Source: Candidatus Pacearchaeota archaeon | Lineage (GTDB): Archaea > Nanobdellota > Nanobdellia > Pacearchaeales > GW2011-AR1 | Direction of reading: 5' to 3' | NCBI GenBank assembly: GCA_023140635.1 | Contig: JAGLLG010000007.1 | Coordinates: 1-32,095, forward strand | Length of the DNA: 32,095 bases | Shown: one piece after another, positions 1-6,751 of the stretch | Layout of the letters: every line of letters starts with the position of its first letter | Position numbering within the stretch: position 1 is the first letter of the stretch | The notes under the pieces: model-generated | The model's database searches: none | What the model saw: only the letters and a program-made list of their open reading frames with translations | Told to the model about the DNA's origin: nothing | Position numbers and translations under genes: made by a program

Positions 1-511
1 CGATTCGTTTTGCTCCTTCAACTGTAAAAGGCAACGTTACAACACCAATTACCAAAGAACCTTGTTTCTTTGCTATTTCAGCCACGACAGGTGCTGCACC
101 AGTCCCAGTCCCCCCACCAAGTCCACAAGTAACAAAAATCAAGTCAGAGTTCGCTAGTTTTTTCTTAATCTCCTGTTGTTGTTCTTTCGCAGCCTCTGCA
201 CCGATCCGAGGGTTCGAACCTGCACCAAGACCTTTAGAAAGTTCTCGCCCAATTAAGACTTTTTGATCAGCATTAGCATAAAGAAGATCTTGCGCATCAG
301 TATTTATTGCAATAATCTCCCCACCTTTGATTCCGATTTCTCTCATTCGAGAGACTGTGTTTCCACCAGCTCCACCAACACCGATAACCTTAATTCTCGC
401 AGACTGCCTCTTCAAAATCTCCTCTAATTCTTGATCTATTTCCAGATTTCCCCTTCCTGGAGGAATAGGATAAATTTCTGAGACATCCCCCTCTTTTAAT
501 ATATCTTCCAT
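1..511 (-). CDS. ftsZ: Cell division protein FtsZ, N-terminal part (cut by window edge)
   Basis: Tubulin-like GTPase that polymerises into the cytokinetic ring at mid-cell. The first 170 residues are visible, and the rest lies beyond the left edge. The Rossmann-type GTP-binding half is clear: GGAGGN at residues 46-51, NTDAQ at 70-74 and the tubulin signature GGGTGTGA at 132-139. An N-terminal tail of about 38 residues precedes the GTPase core. The ATG at 511 is supported by a TTTTTAAG box centred 25.5 nt upstream, which implies a leaderless mRNA. It is transcribed divergently from the unknown gene at 666. The GTPase motifs favour FtsZ over CetZ or TubZ, but the C-terminal domain cannot be checked here. 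Confidence 0.95.
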   Translation of the reverse strand, partial: MEDILKEGDVSEIYPIPPGRGNLEIDQELEEILKRQSARIKVIGVGGAGGNTVSRMREIGIKGGEIIAINTDAQDLLYANADQKVLIGRELSKGLGAGSNPRIGAEAAKEQQQEIKKKLANSDLIFVTCGLGGGTGTGAAPVVAEIAKKQGSLVIGVVTLPFTVEGAKRI

Positions 512-532
512 GATTAAATTTGGTCATGAGAG

Positions 533-540
533 TTTTTAAG
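533..540 (-). promoter_or_regulatory. TATA box of ftsZ
   Basis: The octamer (CTTAAAAA on the minus strand) is centred 25.5 nt from the ftsZ ATG, so transcription should start at or next to the start codon. Confidence 0.6.
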
Positions 541-617
541 GATTTAGAGCATTTAGTAGATATAATCTATGTTTATCAAAATTGAAATCTACCTGCTCGA
601 TATTTTTTTAGGAAAGA

Positions 618-625
618 TTTATAAA
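618..625 (+). promoter_or_regulatory. TATA box of the 666 gene
   Basis: TTTATAAA. The predicted transcript start is near 647, giving a leader of about 19 nt that carries GAGG at 645-648. This is unlike the leaderless neighbours. Confidence 0.5.
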
Positions 626-665
626 TTTTTACTCAATCAAAGTAGAGGAATAATTAAATATAAAA

Positions 666-1208
666 ATGGAAGAAATATTCTCAAAATGGTCTTCACTTGA
701 AGAGAGACTAGATGTTAAGAGAAAAGAGAAGGACAATATTCCTCCAATTATAAAAGAACAGCGTTTAATTAGTATGATTAAATCAGTATTCAAATACCCA
801 AAAGAGGCTGGGATATTTATTGATATTGTAACTGCAGAAAAAGAGATTAACAAGCAACTTGAATATCTTGGTAATCAGTATATTGAGCGTCTTGAGTTCT
901 TTCCTGGAAGCAAAGAAAGCTATGAGCAACGGATGGAGTACAAAGTTGAGTTTGTTAAGGATCTTTCAAAAGTAACTAAATCAAGCAAAGATATTGATAA
1001 CTATTGTGCTTTTATCGCAAAGGAAATGCTGATAAACGGTCACTATATTAAAATAGTTGAACCTTCTCTGGACTTGTTAATGTTAAATAAAGTCATTGCT
1101 GTCGTTGATTCAAGAATTACCAGCAATTCATCTGCTAGCGAATCCTGGAGTTCAAGTCATAAAATGGAAGAAAAGTTGGAATATGGTGTACCTGTAAGAA
1201 GAGCTTAA
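666..1208 (+). CDS. Unknown 180-aa protein
   Basis: I do not recognise this protein. It looks soluble, with no signal peptide and no convincing membrane segment. The first 30 residues are strongly charged (KWSSLEERLDVKRKEKDN) and probably helical. The middle is mixed alpha/beta, and the C-terminal 30 residues are serine-rich and probably disordered. It has one cysteine (CAFIAKEM region) and no metal or nucleotide motif. The TATA box at 618-625 predicts a short leader, so this gene probably relies on a ribosome-binding site, unlike most genes nearby. It runs convergently toward the FKBP gene. Base composition matches its neighbours and there is no sign of recent transfer. Confidence 0.6.
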   Translation: MEEIFSKWSSLEERLDVKRKEKDNIPPIIKEQRLISMIKSVFKYPKEAGIFIDIVTAEKEINKQLEYLGNQYIERLEFFPGSKESYEQRMEYKVEFVKDLSKVTKSSKDIDNYCAFIAKEMLINGHYIKIVEPSLDLLMLNKVIAVVDSRITSNSSASESWSSSHKMEEKLEYGVPVRRA

Positions 1209-1260
1209 GAAGAATTTTTTGAAACAACGCTTTCCTCGATAGAAGCCAATCTGACCACAG

Positions 1261-1287
1261 TCTTATAATAAAATCTATAAGATTTTC
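1261..1287. terminator. Hairpin between convergent genes
   Basis: A 7-bp inverted repeat, TCTTATA (1261-1267) and TATAAGA (1276-1282), is followed by TTTT. It sits between the stops of the 666 gene and the FKBP gene. A T6 run at 1215-1220 is a second possible stop for the plus strand. Confidence 0.4.
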
Positions 1288-1304
1288 CCATAACAATAGT
1301 TCTA

Positions 1305-1964
1305 TTAGTCATCCCTTTCTTTTTCCTTCCCCTCAACAACCTCAGCCTCAACCTTCAACCCAAGAATCTCCTCGAATTTCGGTGCAAACATTTTCACAAA
1401 CGGCTCCATCTGTTTCTCAACCTTAAACGTAACAACCTCACCCTTCACATCAAACTCAAACTTCCTTCTAAACAAAAATTCCTGCAACGCATCAACCTTC
1501 TCTTTCTCGTCAGTCACAATTTTCCCAATCTTATACTTATAAGTTACTTTCTTTCCTGCAAGAGGATTATTAAAATCAACCAAAGTCCGGCCCCTGTCAC
1601 TTGACAAAATCCTAACCAGTTGCCCGTCGAGTGAAAGTTGCATACCTCGTTGCGGGTCAATCTTTTGCTCATGAAATAGTTTCGTCGGAATCATCCGAAC
1701 CATCTGAGGATTCCGTTTCCCAAAAGCATCCTCAGGCTGAAGGTCTATAGTATAAGACTTACCAGCCTCTTTCCCCTCGAGATCTTCATCAAAACCCTTC
1801 GGCAACATCTTATGCCCAACTGAAAGAACAAAAGGTTTCATATTTTTAACATCTAATCCAGCCTTCTCAGCGTCTGCTTTTATGTTTGTATCAAAGATCT
1901 CATTAGTACCACTAATCCCTCCAGTAAACTCAACTTCGATAAAATCATTTTTCTTAACTGCCAT
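1305..1964 (-). CDS. FKBP-type peptidyl-prolyl isomerase, long archaeal (SlyD-like) form
   Basis: Catalyses cis-trans isomerisation of Xaa-Pro bonds and acts as a folding chaperone in the cytoplasm; there is no signal peptide. The N-terminal 100 residues carry the split FKBP fold with the insert-in-flap arrangement: the ends FIEVEFTGG and FDTN, then VLSVGHKMLPKGFDEDLEG, then PEDAFGKRNPQ. The last 90 residues form the extra domain typical of the ~26-kDa archaeal FKBPs, and the tail is acidic and lysine-rich. The length of 219 aa is usual for this class. The ATG at 1964 is fixed by a TATA box 25.5 nt away (1986-1993). Its codons are richer in C at the third position than those of the ribosomal genes. 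Confidence 0.92.
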   Translation of the reverse strand: MAVKKNDFIEVEFTGGISGTNEIFDTNIKADAEKAGLDVKNMKPFVLSVGHKMLPKGFDEDLEGKEAGKSYTIDLQPEDAFGKRNPQMVRMIPTKLFHEQKIDPQRGMQLSLDGQLVRILSSDRGRTLVDFNNPLAGKKVTYKYKIGKIVTDEKEKVDALQEFLFRRKFEFDVKGEVVTFKVEKQMEPFVKMFAPKFEEILGLKVEAEVVEGKEKERDD

Positions 1965-1985
1965 ATTGGTTTGGAGAAATAGAGG

Positions 1986-1993
1986 TTTTTAAG
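1986..1993 (-). promoter_or_regulatory. TATA box of the FKBP gene
   Basis: TTTTTAAG on the plus strand, centred 25.5 nt from the ATG at 1964. The predicted mRNA is leaderless. Confidence 0.6.
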
Positions 1994-2068
1994 TTTTAGG
2001 GAATTAATCAAAAACCAAAGTTTTTACCCAGTAGGTAACTCTGACGAGTTAAATTTATTGTGCAAAGT

Positions 2069-2076
2069 TTTATAAA
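2069..2076 (+). promoter_or_regulatory. TATA box of aIF5A-L40e
   Basis: TTTATAAA centred at 2072.5. This is 25.5 nt before the ATG at 2098 but only 19.5 nt before the ATG at 2092, which decides the aIF5A start. Confidence 0.65.
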
Positions 2077-2097
2077 TGATTTTTTTTTCTGATGAAT

Positions 2098-2487
2098 ATG
2101 GTATCTAAAGTTATTGATGCGACGGAAATGCGTGTAGGCACGTATATTATAATTGACGGAGGGGTCTATCAAGTTAAGAAAATGGACATCTCTAAAACTG
2201 GAAAACACGGACACGCGAAGGTTCGGTTTGAAGCTGTCTCGATTTTATCTGGAAAAAAGAAAGTCCAAGTTGTTCCAGGACATGACCGATTTGAAGTTCC
2301 AATGATTGACAAAAGACAGGGACAAGTTTTATCCGTCAATGGAGAAACCGCGAGCATCATGGATAACGAGAATTTTGAGAACTATGATTTAGTAATTCCA
2401 GAAGATTTGAAAGACTCCGTTACCGACGGTGTGACTGTAGAGTACTGGGATGTCGAAGGCGATAAATTAATCAAGAAGGTGATGTAA
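2098..2487 (+). CDS. eif5A: Translation initiation factor 5A (aIF5A)
   Basis: Ribosome-binding factor that rescues stalled peptide-bond formation, notably at polyproline. The N-terminal SH3-like domain carries the hypusine loop SKTGKHGHAK; the lysine to be modified is K36 when counted from the ATG at 2098. An OB-fold domain follows (about residues 70-129). Two in-frame ATGs exist (2092 and 2098). I chose 2098 because it sits at the usual 25.5-nt spacing from the TATA box; starting at 2092 adds only Met-Asn. The stop TAA overlaps the ATG of L40e (TAATG), so the two genes are translationally coupled. Deoxyhypusine synthase is not in this window. Confidence 0.96.
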   Translation: MVSKVIDATEMRVGTYIIIDGGVYQVKKMDISKTGKHGHAKVRFEAVSILSGKKKVQVVPGHDRFEVPMIDKRQGQVLSVNGETASIMDNENFENYDLVIPEDLKDSVTDGVTVEYWDVEGDKLIKKVM

Positions 2488-2651
2488 TGGCGGTAAAACT
2501 TCCAGCTGCACAAAACAGATTATACAAAAATGCATTTGTATGTAAGGTTTGTAAACACAAAATGAAACTCGAGTCCTTAAAAATTTTGACAGGGAAGGCG
2601 AGATGTCGAAAATGTGGCGGACGAGATTTCCGACCTGTCAGGAAGAAGTAA
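2487..2651 (+). CDS. rpl40e: Ribosomal protein L40e (54 aa)
   Basis: A small zinc-ribbon protein of the large ribosomal subunit (eL40; in eukaryotes it is made as a ubiquitin fusion, in archaea it stands alone). The translation begins MAVKLPAAQNRLYKNAF and has two CxxC knuckles, CKVC (residues 19-22) and CRKC (40-43), ending in a basic FRPVRKK tail. Length and layout fit archaeal L40e. It overlaps the aIF5A stop by one base, so both come from one leaderless transcript. Other zinc-ribbon r-proteins of this size exist, but the CxxC/CxxC spacing and basic tail fit L40e best. Confidence 0.85.
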   Translation: MAVKLPAAQNRLYKNAFVCKVCKHKMKLESLKILTGKARCRKCGGRDFRPVRKK

Positions 2652-2712
2652 TTACAATCCTCTGGTTTCTATTAAGTATATTAAGATTATCAACACTAAA
2701 ACTGGCATTACC

Positions 2713-2720
2713 TATATAAA
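2713..2720 (+). promoter_or_regulatory. TATA box of the membrane protease gene
   Basis: TATATAAA centred 25.5 nt before the ATG at 2742. The predicted mRNA is leaderless. Confidence 0.6.
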
Positions 2721-2741
2721 CCTTCGAAATGATATTTTAAC

Positions 2742-4184
2742 ATGGTGAGTTTTTGGGTTTACGACGTCGGGTTTATGATTTTATTCAGTGTATTCGTAGC
2801 TTGGTTTCTTTCCTCTCGGAAAAAAAGTTTGAGTCGCGAAGGGATTATCTTTATGTATCGAACAAAATTTGGAATGAATGCAATAAAATATGTCGGAGAT
2901 AATTTCAAAGGTGTGTTGCATAAATTAAAATATGTTGTTGTTGCCGTCGGTGTTGCATTGATGAGTATAATGATTTGGATGTTAGGAAAAACACTTTTAA
3001 TTTATATTATGAATCCAGAGATCACAGAAACGATTAAAGCTCCTCCAATTGCCCCCCTAATTCCTTATTTCCCGAAGCTGTTTGGAATGGAGAATTTGTT
3101 CCCACCATTTTACTTTACTTATTTTATTTTAGCCTTGGCGATTGTTGCGATTGTCCACGAATTTTCCCACGGAGTTTTTATGAGATTATTTAAAATTAAA
3201 ATTAAGTCTACAGGTTTAGTTTTTCTCGGTCCAATTTTAGGAGCGTTTGTCGAGGAGGAGAAAAAAGGATTTGAAAAAAAGAAAACATTAGAGCAGATGA
3301 CAGTTTTGGGAGCAGGAGTTTTCGCGAACCTAATTTTCGCTTTAATATTCTACGGACTTTATGTTTTGTTTTTCTTCTCGTCGTTTGCCGCATCAGGATA
3401 CGTGTTTAATACTTATGCAGCTCAAGAAGTTCCAATTGATTTAATCGATACAATTGGAAGAGACATAGGACCCACGACGGTATTTTTTAATGAAGGATCC
3501 TTAAAGATGAACATTACTATGAATCTTACCGGGGCAAAAGTGGGGGGGGGAGATTATTTTATGAGTACAAAAATAAAGGAACTTCTTTTGAAAGGTGTAG
3601 AAATTAATAACTACACTACAGTTTTATTTGTTAAATCTCCAGCAATCTTAGCGCAGATGCGCGGAGCAATCGTTCAAGCAGATGACGTAAAGATCATGAA
3701 TCAAGATGATTTAATAAAGTTCTTACAAAGTAAGGAACCCGGCGACGAGGTTAAATTTGTAACAGAAAACGACGACGGCATCCATGAATATATTTTTAAT
3801 TTGGGCGCCCACCCCCTCGATAGTAGTGTAGCATATTTAGGCGTCGGGAATTCTCAAGTTAAGCCCGAAGAATTTGTTCAGAAAATTTTAATAGGATTCA
3901 TGTCCTTCAAAGATCCTTCTACATTGTATAAACCGACATGGGACGGGGAGTTTGTTTACTTTATCTACCATTTACTTTGGTGGATTATGGTTATTAACTT
4001 ACTTGTAGCATTGTTCAACATGATGCCTCTTGGAATGCTCGACGGTGGAAGATTCTTTTATCTTACAATCTTATCAATCACTCGTTCAGAAAAAATTGCA
4101 AAACAAGCGTTTAAATTTGCAACGTATGCAATCTTATTTGTGTTCTTATTATTGATGTTCTTTTGGTTCATTAGGATAATTTAA
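2742..4184 (+). CDS. Site-2 protease-family membrane metallopeptidase (M50)
   Basis: Intramembrane zinc protease of the S2P/M50 family, which in other organisms cleaves membrane-bound regulators or leftover signal peptides. Zinc motif HEFSHG lies at residues 139-144 (catalytic E140) inside a membrane helix. The third ligand is the Asp of the second motif NMMPLGMLDGG near residue 433. Between them is a long soluble insert of about 200 residues whose later part (about 300-360) looks PDZ-like (KSPAIL, ADDVKIMNQDDL). There are several TM segments: near 10-25, 62-90, 122-145, 185-215, and three toward the C-terminus. At 480 aa it is longer than minimal S2Ps because of the insert. It is a monocistronic, leaderless gene. 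The substrate is unknown. Confidence 0.92.
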   Translation: MVSFWVYDVGFMILFSVFVAWFLSSRKKSLSREGIIFMYRTKFGMNAIKYVGDNFKGVLHKLKYVVVAVGVALMSIMIWMLGKTLLIYIMNPEITETIKAPPIAPLIPYFPKLFGMENLFPPFYFTYFILALAIVAIVHEFSHGVFMRLFKIKIKSTGLVFLGPILGAFVEEEKKGFEKKKTLEQMTVLGAGVFANLIFALIFYGLYVLFFFSSFAASGYVFNTYAAQEVPIDLIDTIGRDIGPTTVFFNEGSLKMNITMNLTGAKVGGGDYFMSTKIKELLLKGVEINNYTTVLFVKSPAILAQMRGAIVQADDVKIMNQDDLIKFLQSKEPGDEVKFVTENDDGIHEYIFNLGAHPLDSSVAYLGVGNSQVKPEEFVQKILIGFMSFKDPSTLYKPTWDGEFVYFIYHLLWWIMVINLLVALFNMMPLGMLDGGRFFYLTILSITRSEKIAKQAFKFATYAILFVFLLLMFFWFIRII

Positions 4185-4189
4185 TAAAA

Positions 4190-4197
4190 TATTTAAA
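4190..4197 (+). promoter_or_regulatory. TATA box of the lysine-rich gene
   Basis: TATTTAAA centred at 4193.5. The usual 25.5-nt spacing puts the transcript start at G4219, the first base of the leader hairpin. Confidence 0.55.
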
Positions 4198-4218
4198 GGG
4201 AGTTATCGTTAATAAATC

Positions 4219-4268
4219 GGGATGTTTAGTTCAACGGATCCCTAACTAAATAAACTGAGGTGAAAAAC
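4219..4268 (+). promoter_or_regulatory. Structured 50-nt leader of the lysine-rich gene
   Basis: GGGAT (4219-4223) can pair with ATCCC (4238-4242). TTTAGTT (4225-4231) can pair with AACTAAA (4244-4250). The two stems interleave and so are probably alternatives. The leader ends in a strong Shine-Dalgarno sequence, GAGGTG (4257-4262), 6 nt before the ATG at 4269. This may be a control point for the gene; no ligand is evident. Confidence 0.4.
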
Positions 4269-4448
4269 ATGGCTTTACCAAAAACTCCAAAACAGTGCGA
4301 CATTAAGATTAAGTCTCTTAAGAAACAAGTAACTGTAATGGAAAAAAGAAGGAAGACTCTTGCTACTGTTAAAAAAAAGGTTAAGAAAAAAGTAGTAAAG
4401 AAGAAACCTGTTAAAAAAAAGGTTACTCGAAAGAAAAAGAGAAGGTAA
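4269..4448 (+). CDS. Lysine-rich basic microprotein (59 aa), possible nucleic-acid-binding protein
   Basis: A very basic small protein. A short N-terminal segment (ALPKTPKQCDIKIKSLKKQ) and one helix are followed by a tail made almost only of Lys, Arg and Val, with repeated VKKK and KKPVKKK blocks like the tails of histone H1 or bacterial nucleoid proteins. From composition I infer DNA or RNA binding; I recognise no fold. The start is the ATG at 4269 rather than the GTG at 4260, because that GTG is part of the GAGGTG ribosome-binding site. It has its own promoter, a structured 50-nt leader and a T-rich terminator, which suggests a strongly and separately regulated gene. A ribosomal-associated protein is an alternative. 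Confidence 0.7.
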   Translation: MALPKTPKQCDIKIKSLKKQVTVMEKRRKTLATVKKKVKKKVVKKKPVKKKVTRKKKRR

Positions 4449-4458
4449 ACAACCAACA

Positions 4459-4478
4459 TTTTATTTTTATTTTTTTTG
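4459..4478 (+). terminator. T-rich terminator after the lysine-rich gene
   Basis: A nearly pure T tract starts 11 nt after the stop. Intrinsic termination on T tracts is established for archaeal RNA polymerase. Confidence 0.55.
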
Positions 4479-4484
4479 ATTAAT

Positions 4485-4492
4485 TTTATAAA
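4485..4492 (+). promoter_or_regulatory. TATA box of taw1
   Basis: TTTATAAA centred 25.5 nt before the ATG at 4514. The predicted mRNA is leaderless. Confidence 0.6.
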
Positions 4493-4513
4493 TAACTTCT
4501 TTGTTTTTTTATA

Positions 4514-5536
4514 ATGGAGAAGTATAGTATTAGCGAAGCCAAGAGTAAGTTGGCGGAAGAAGGTTATGGTATTGTTGGAGATCATAGTGCCGTAAAGATT
4601 TGCCTTTGGACAAAACACGCTCTTCGAGGAGAAAGTGTGTGTTGGAAGGAAAAATTTTATGGTGTTAGTTCCGCAGGTTGTTGTCAAATGACTCCGAGTT
4701 TATTTCATTGCGAGAACAAATGTCTTCATTGTTGGAGAAATTTAGATTATACCTCAGATAAAAAAATAAAAGATGCCGACAGCCCAAAAGAAATTCTCAA
4801 CGGAATTGTTGAAGCAAGGAAAAATTTGTTGATGGGCTTTAAAGGTCGGAAGGGAATTGATTTAAAGAAGTTCGAGGAAGCACTTGAGCCAAAGTTGTAT
4901 ACTATGAGCTTATCGGGAGAGCCGACGCTGTATCCTCGATTAGGAGAAATGTTTAAAGAAATTCGAAGACGACAAGCAGTTTCGTTTCTAGTCACGAACG
5001 GTCTAAACCCGGAAGTAATCGCAGAGTTTAAAGACGACGAACTGCCAACACAAATTACAGTTTCGACGAATGCTCCAAACGAAAAACTGTTTAAAATTTG
5101 GCATCGGTCGACGAAGAAAGATGCTTGGGAAGAATTTAATGAGACTTTGGAAGTGATTAGAAATTTGAAAGGAAAGGTTCGGAGAGTGATTCGATTGACT
5201 TTAGTTAAAATTGGAAAAGATGGAGAATTCAATAAAACAACTAACATGTCCGACGAGAATGTTGAGGAATATTGTGATTTGATTAGAAAGGCAGAGCCGG
5301 ATTTTATTCATGTTAAAGGATTCAAAAGCGTAGGTTATGCTCGAGCTCGAATGGGTTATGATAACCAACCCTGGTTTGAAGAAGTTAAAGAGTATGCTGA
5401 GAAAATTAGGAAAGGTTTATCCTCGAAGGATGACTCTGGTGACCCTGAAGGATATGAAATTGTGGGAGAAGACGAGAGAAGTTGTGTTGTGATGTTGGCG
5501 AAAGAAGGGGGTGAGTTGAGGATTAGAAGAGTCTAA
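4514..5536 (+). CDS. taw1: tRNA 4-demethylwyosine synthase Taw1 (TYW1 family)
   Basis: Radical-SAM enzyme that condenses N1-methylguanosine-37 of tRNA-Phe with carbons from pyruvate to make the tricyclic imidazopurine of wyosine. The radical-SAM cluster motif Cx3Cx2C is C66, C70 and C73 (CENKCLHC). Three further cysteines, C30, C43 and C56, are spaced 13 and 13 residues apart, as in known Taw1, where they hold the second 4Fe-4S cluster. SLSGEPTLYPRLGEM carries the GEP SAM-binding motif, and the archaeal signatures WHRST and KGFKSVGYARARM are present. The length of 340 aa is normal. The gene is leaderless. A Trm5-type m1G37 methyltransferase would be needed upstream in the pathway and is not in this window. 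Confidence 0.95.
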   Translation: MEKYSISEAKSKLAEEGYGIVGDHSAVKICLWTKHALRGESVCWKEKFYGVSSAGCCQMTPSLFHCENKCLHCWRNLDYTSDKKIKDADSPKEILNGIVEARKNLLMGFKGRKGIDLKKFEEALEPKLYTMSLSGEPTLYPRLGEMFKEIRRRQAVSFLVTNGLNPEVIAEFKDDELPTQITVSTNAPNEKLFKIWHRSTKKDAWEEFNETLEVIRNLKGKVRRVIRLTLVKIGKDGEFNKTTNMSDENVEEYCDLIRKAEPDFIHVKGFKSVGYARARMGYDNQPWFEEVKEYAEKIRKGLSSKDDSGDPEGYEIVGEDERSCVVMLAKEGGELRIRRV

Positions 5537-5544
5537 AAATATTT

Positions 5545-6228
5545 TTAAGCTAAATTATCATTTACAACGATTATTCTTCCATCTGAGTTAGAGCTCGCCA
5601 AATCACCTTGGTCGGATTTAAAGTCACCCTCTGGAAAAACACCCAATCTTGAAAGACCACCTTCTTGTGTACAAAGGGTTCTGTTTCCATTTTCATCAAA
5701 AATTGGAATTCCTTTTTCATTAGTTTTTGAAAATGTCTTTCCATTATATCTATCACTTAGTTCAGGTACTTCGTAGAATCTTGTTTTGTTTGTTGTTTTA
5801 AATTTTAAGCCGTAAATAGAATTTGCGGATTCTTCAAGACTTAAACCATACACAATTACAGGATTCCCTAAAGGAATTTTTTTAATTTGATTCTCTAAAT
5901 CTCTTGCTAAAAAATTATTTGGACTATAATAATCTCTTTTACCTCTTAAAACAACAGCCGGAGCATCAATATGAAATTCATAAATCCAATTCCCATGCTG
6001 TTCTACAATTAATCCTAAATCTGACAAGGTAGCAACCTTAACTCCCTGGTTTTGTAGTTCAATAATCTTAAATATACTAGAAGAAACATTCAAATTCTTT
6101 CTCGCTCTTTCTGAAGAATATTTTTTATTTACAAGTTCCTTATATTTTCCTTCTTCATCCGCAGATAAAAATCTTACAGTAGGCAATTCTAAATTTCTTG
6201 GAATTATTGTTTTATAATTTTGTTCCAT
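5545..6228 (-). CDS. Unknown 227-aa soluble protein
   Basis: I do not recognise this protein. It has no TM segment or signal peptide and only one cysteine (LCTQEGG). Residues 40-80 look helical (ERARKNLNVSSSIFKIIELQNQG). The middle part, with VVLRGKRDYYSPNN and NPVIVYGLSLEESANSIYGLKF, reads as alternating strands. The last 30 residues are rich in Gly, Asp and Ser and probably loose. Its ATG lies 34 nt after the stop of the 6263-6616 gene and no TATA box sits at the usual 25-nt distance, so it is probably the second gene of that transcript. It ends 8 nt from the convergent taw1 stop. Confidence 0.6.
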   Translation of the reverse strand: MEQNYKTIIPRNLELPTVRFLSADEEGKYKELVNKKYSSERARKNLNVSSSIFKIIELQNQGVKVATLSDLGLIVEQHGNWIYEFHIDAPAVVLRGKRDYYSPNNFLARDLENQIKKIPLGNPVIVYGLSLEESANSIYGLKFKTTNKTRFYEVPELSDRYNGKTFSKTNEKGIPIFDENGNRTLCTQEGGLSRLGVFPEGDFKSDQGDLASSNSDGRIIVVNDNLA

Positions 6229-6262
6229 TTTTTAATATAAATTTAATCATTTTACCTAATAC

Positions 6263-6616
6263 TTACAACATCACGATCCCATCCTTAGTCAAAGCCGCAA
6301 ACCTAACACCGACAGGCAAACCCAACAAAGCAGATTGCAACGCCATATGCTCCTTCCCATTCCCAGAAGCTATTGAAAGCGCTACTTCAAGCCCCGCGAA
6401 TTTCCCTTCGAGTTTTTTTCCAAGTTCTTTTTTCAACTGAATCAAAGACTTATTCGAATCGAACTCCACGAAATCAAAAGGAACTCCCTGAACAGTAAAC
6501 TCCCTCGCGAACGAAGTTCCAACAACAATGATTTTTTCCCACTCACCTTTCTGCATCAGACCAGCGACCTGTCCCCAAGTCCCTTTCCCAGTTGATAGTA
6601 ATGCGACGAGTTCCAT
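6263..6616 (-). CDS. Small Rossmann-like protein, possibly CARF-like (117 aa)
   Basis: Alternating hydrophobic strands and helices suggest a single Rossmann-like domain: ELVALLSTGKG near the N-terminus, KIIVVGTS, DFVEFDSN, then an amphipathic helix. The C-terminal stretch ALSIASGNGKEHMALQSALLGLPVGVRF resembles in layout the Gly-rich 'TGGTK-M-AL' loop and helix of CARF/WYL-type cyclic-nucleotide sensors. That is a pattern impression, not proof. No effector domain is fused and no CRISPR or cas gene is nearby. The gene is leaderless, with its TATA box at 6638-6645, and is probably cotranscribed with the unknown 227-aa gene. Confidence 0.6.
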   Translation of the reverse strand: MELVALLSTGKGTWGQVAGLMQKGEWEKIIVVGTSFAREFTVQGVPFDFVEFDSNKSLIQLKKELGKKLEGKFAGLEVALSIASGNGKEHMALQSALLGLPVGVRFAALTKDGIVML

Positions 6617-6637
6617 AAACTTTTTCAGAGTAATCGA

Positions 6638-6645
6638 TATTTAAG
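6638..6645 (-). promoter_or_regulatory. TATA box of the CARF-like gene
   Basis: TATTTAAG on the plus strand, centred 25.5 nt from the ATG at 6616. It is part of a divergent promoter region shared with rpl1. Confidence 0.55.
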
Positions 6646-6668
6646 GATTGTTGTGGTGAAAAGTAAGT

Positions 6669-6676
6669 TTTATAAA
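6669..6676 (+). promoter_or_regulatory. TATA box of the L1-L10-L12 operon
   Basis: TTTATAAA centred at 6672.5 predicts transcription from A6698, 54 nt before the rpl1 ATG. This is one of the few long leaders in the window. Confidence 0.6.
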
Positions 6677-6697
6677 CTAAACTTTCACCTAATTTAC

Positions 6698-6751
6698 ACT
6701 ACTGTTAGTAGTAGACGAAAGTCGAAATAAATTCTAACAGTTTTTAGTACC
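6698..6751 (+). promoter_or_regulatory. Hairpin leader of rpl1, candidate L1 autoregulatory site
   Basis: An outer stem joins CTGTTAG (6702-6708) and CTAACAG (6734-6740); A6701-T6741 adds an eighth pair. An asymmetric internal loop follows, and the upper hairpin is GAC-GAAA-GTC (6714-6723) with a GNRA tetraloop. The 3' side of the internal loop is purine/A-rich (GAAATAAA). L1 is known to repress its own mRNA in Methanococcus by binding a two-helix, asymmetric-loop mimic of its 23S site. That this leader is such a site is an inference from shape and position. Confidence 0.5.

Noticed and set aside
2092..2097. Earlier ATG for aIF5A (2092)
   Set aside because: It sits only 19.5 nt from the TATA centre; the ATG at 2098 has the window's standard 25.5-nt spacing.
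4225..4250. tRNA T-arm-like TTCAACGGATCC in the leader of the lysine-rich gene
   Set aside because: The flanking bases do not pair around a T loop and no acceptor or anticodon arm exists.
4219..4250. H-type pseudoknot in the same leader
   Set aside because: Both connecting loops would be 1 nt, which is tight for 5- and 7-bp stems; alternative, mutually exclusive stems are more likely.
4260..4268. GTG start at 4260 for the lysine-rich protein
   Set aside because: The GTG is part of the GAGGTG ribosome-binding site for the ATG at 4269.
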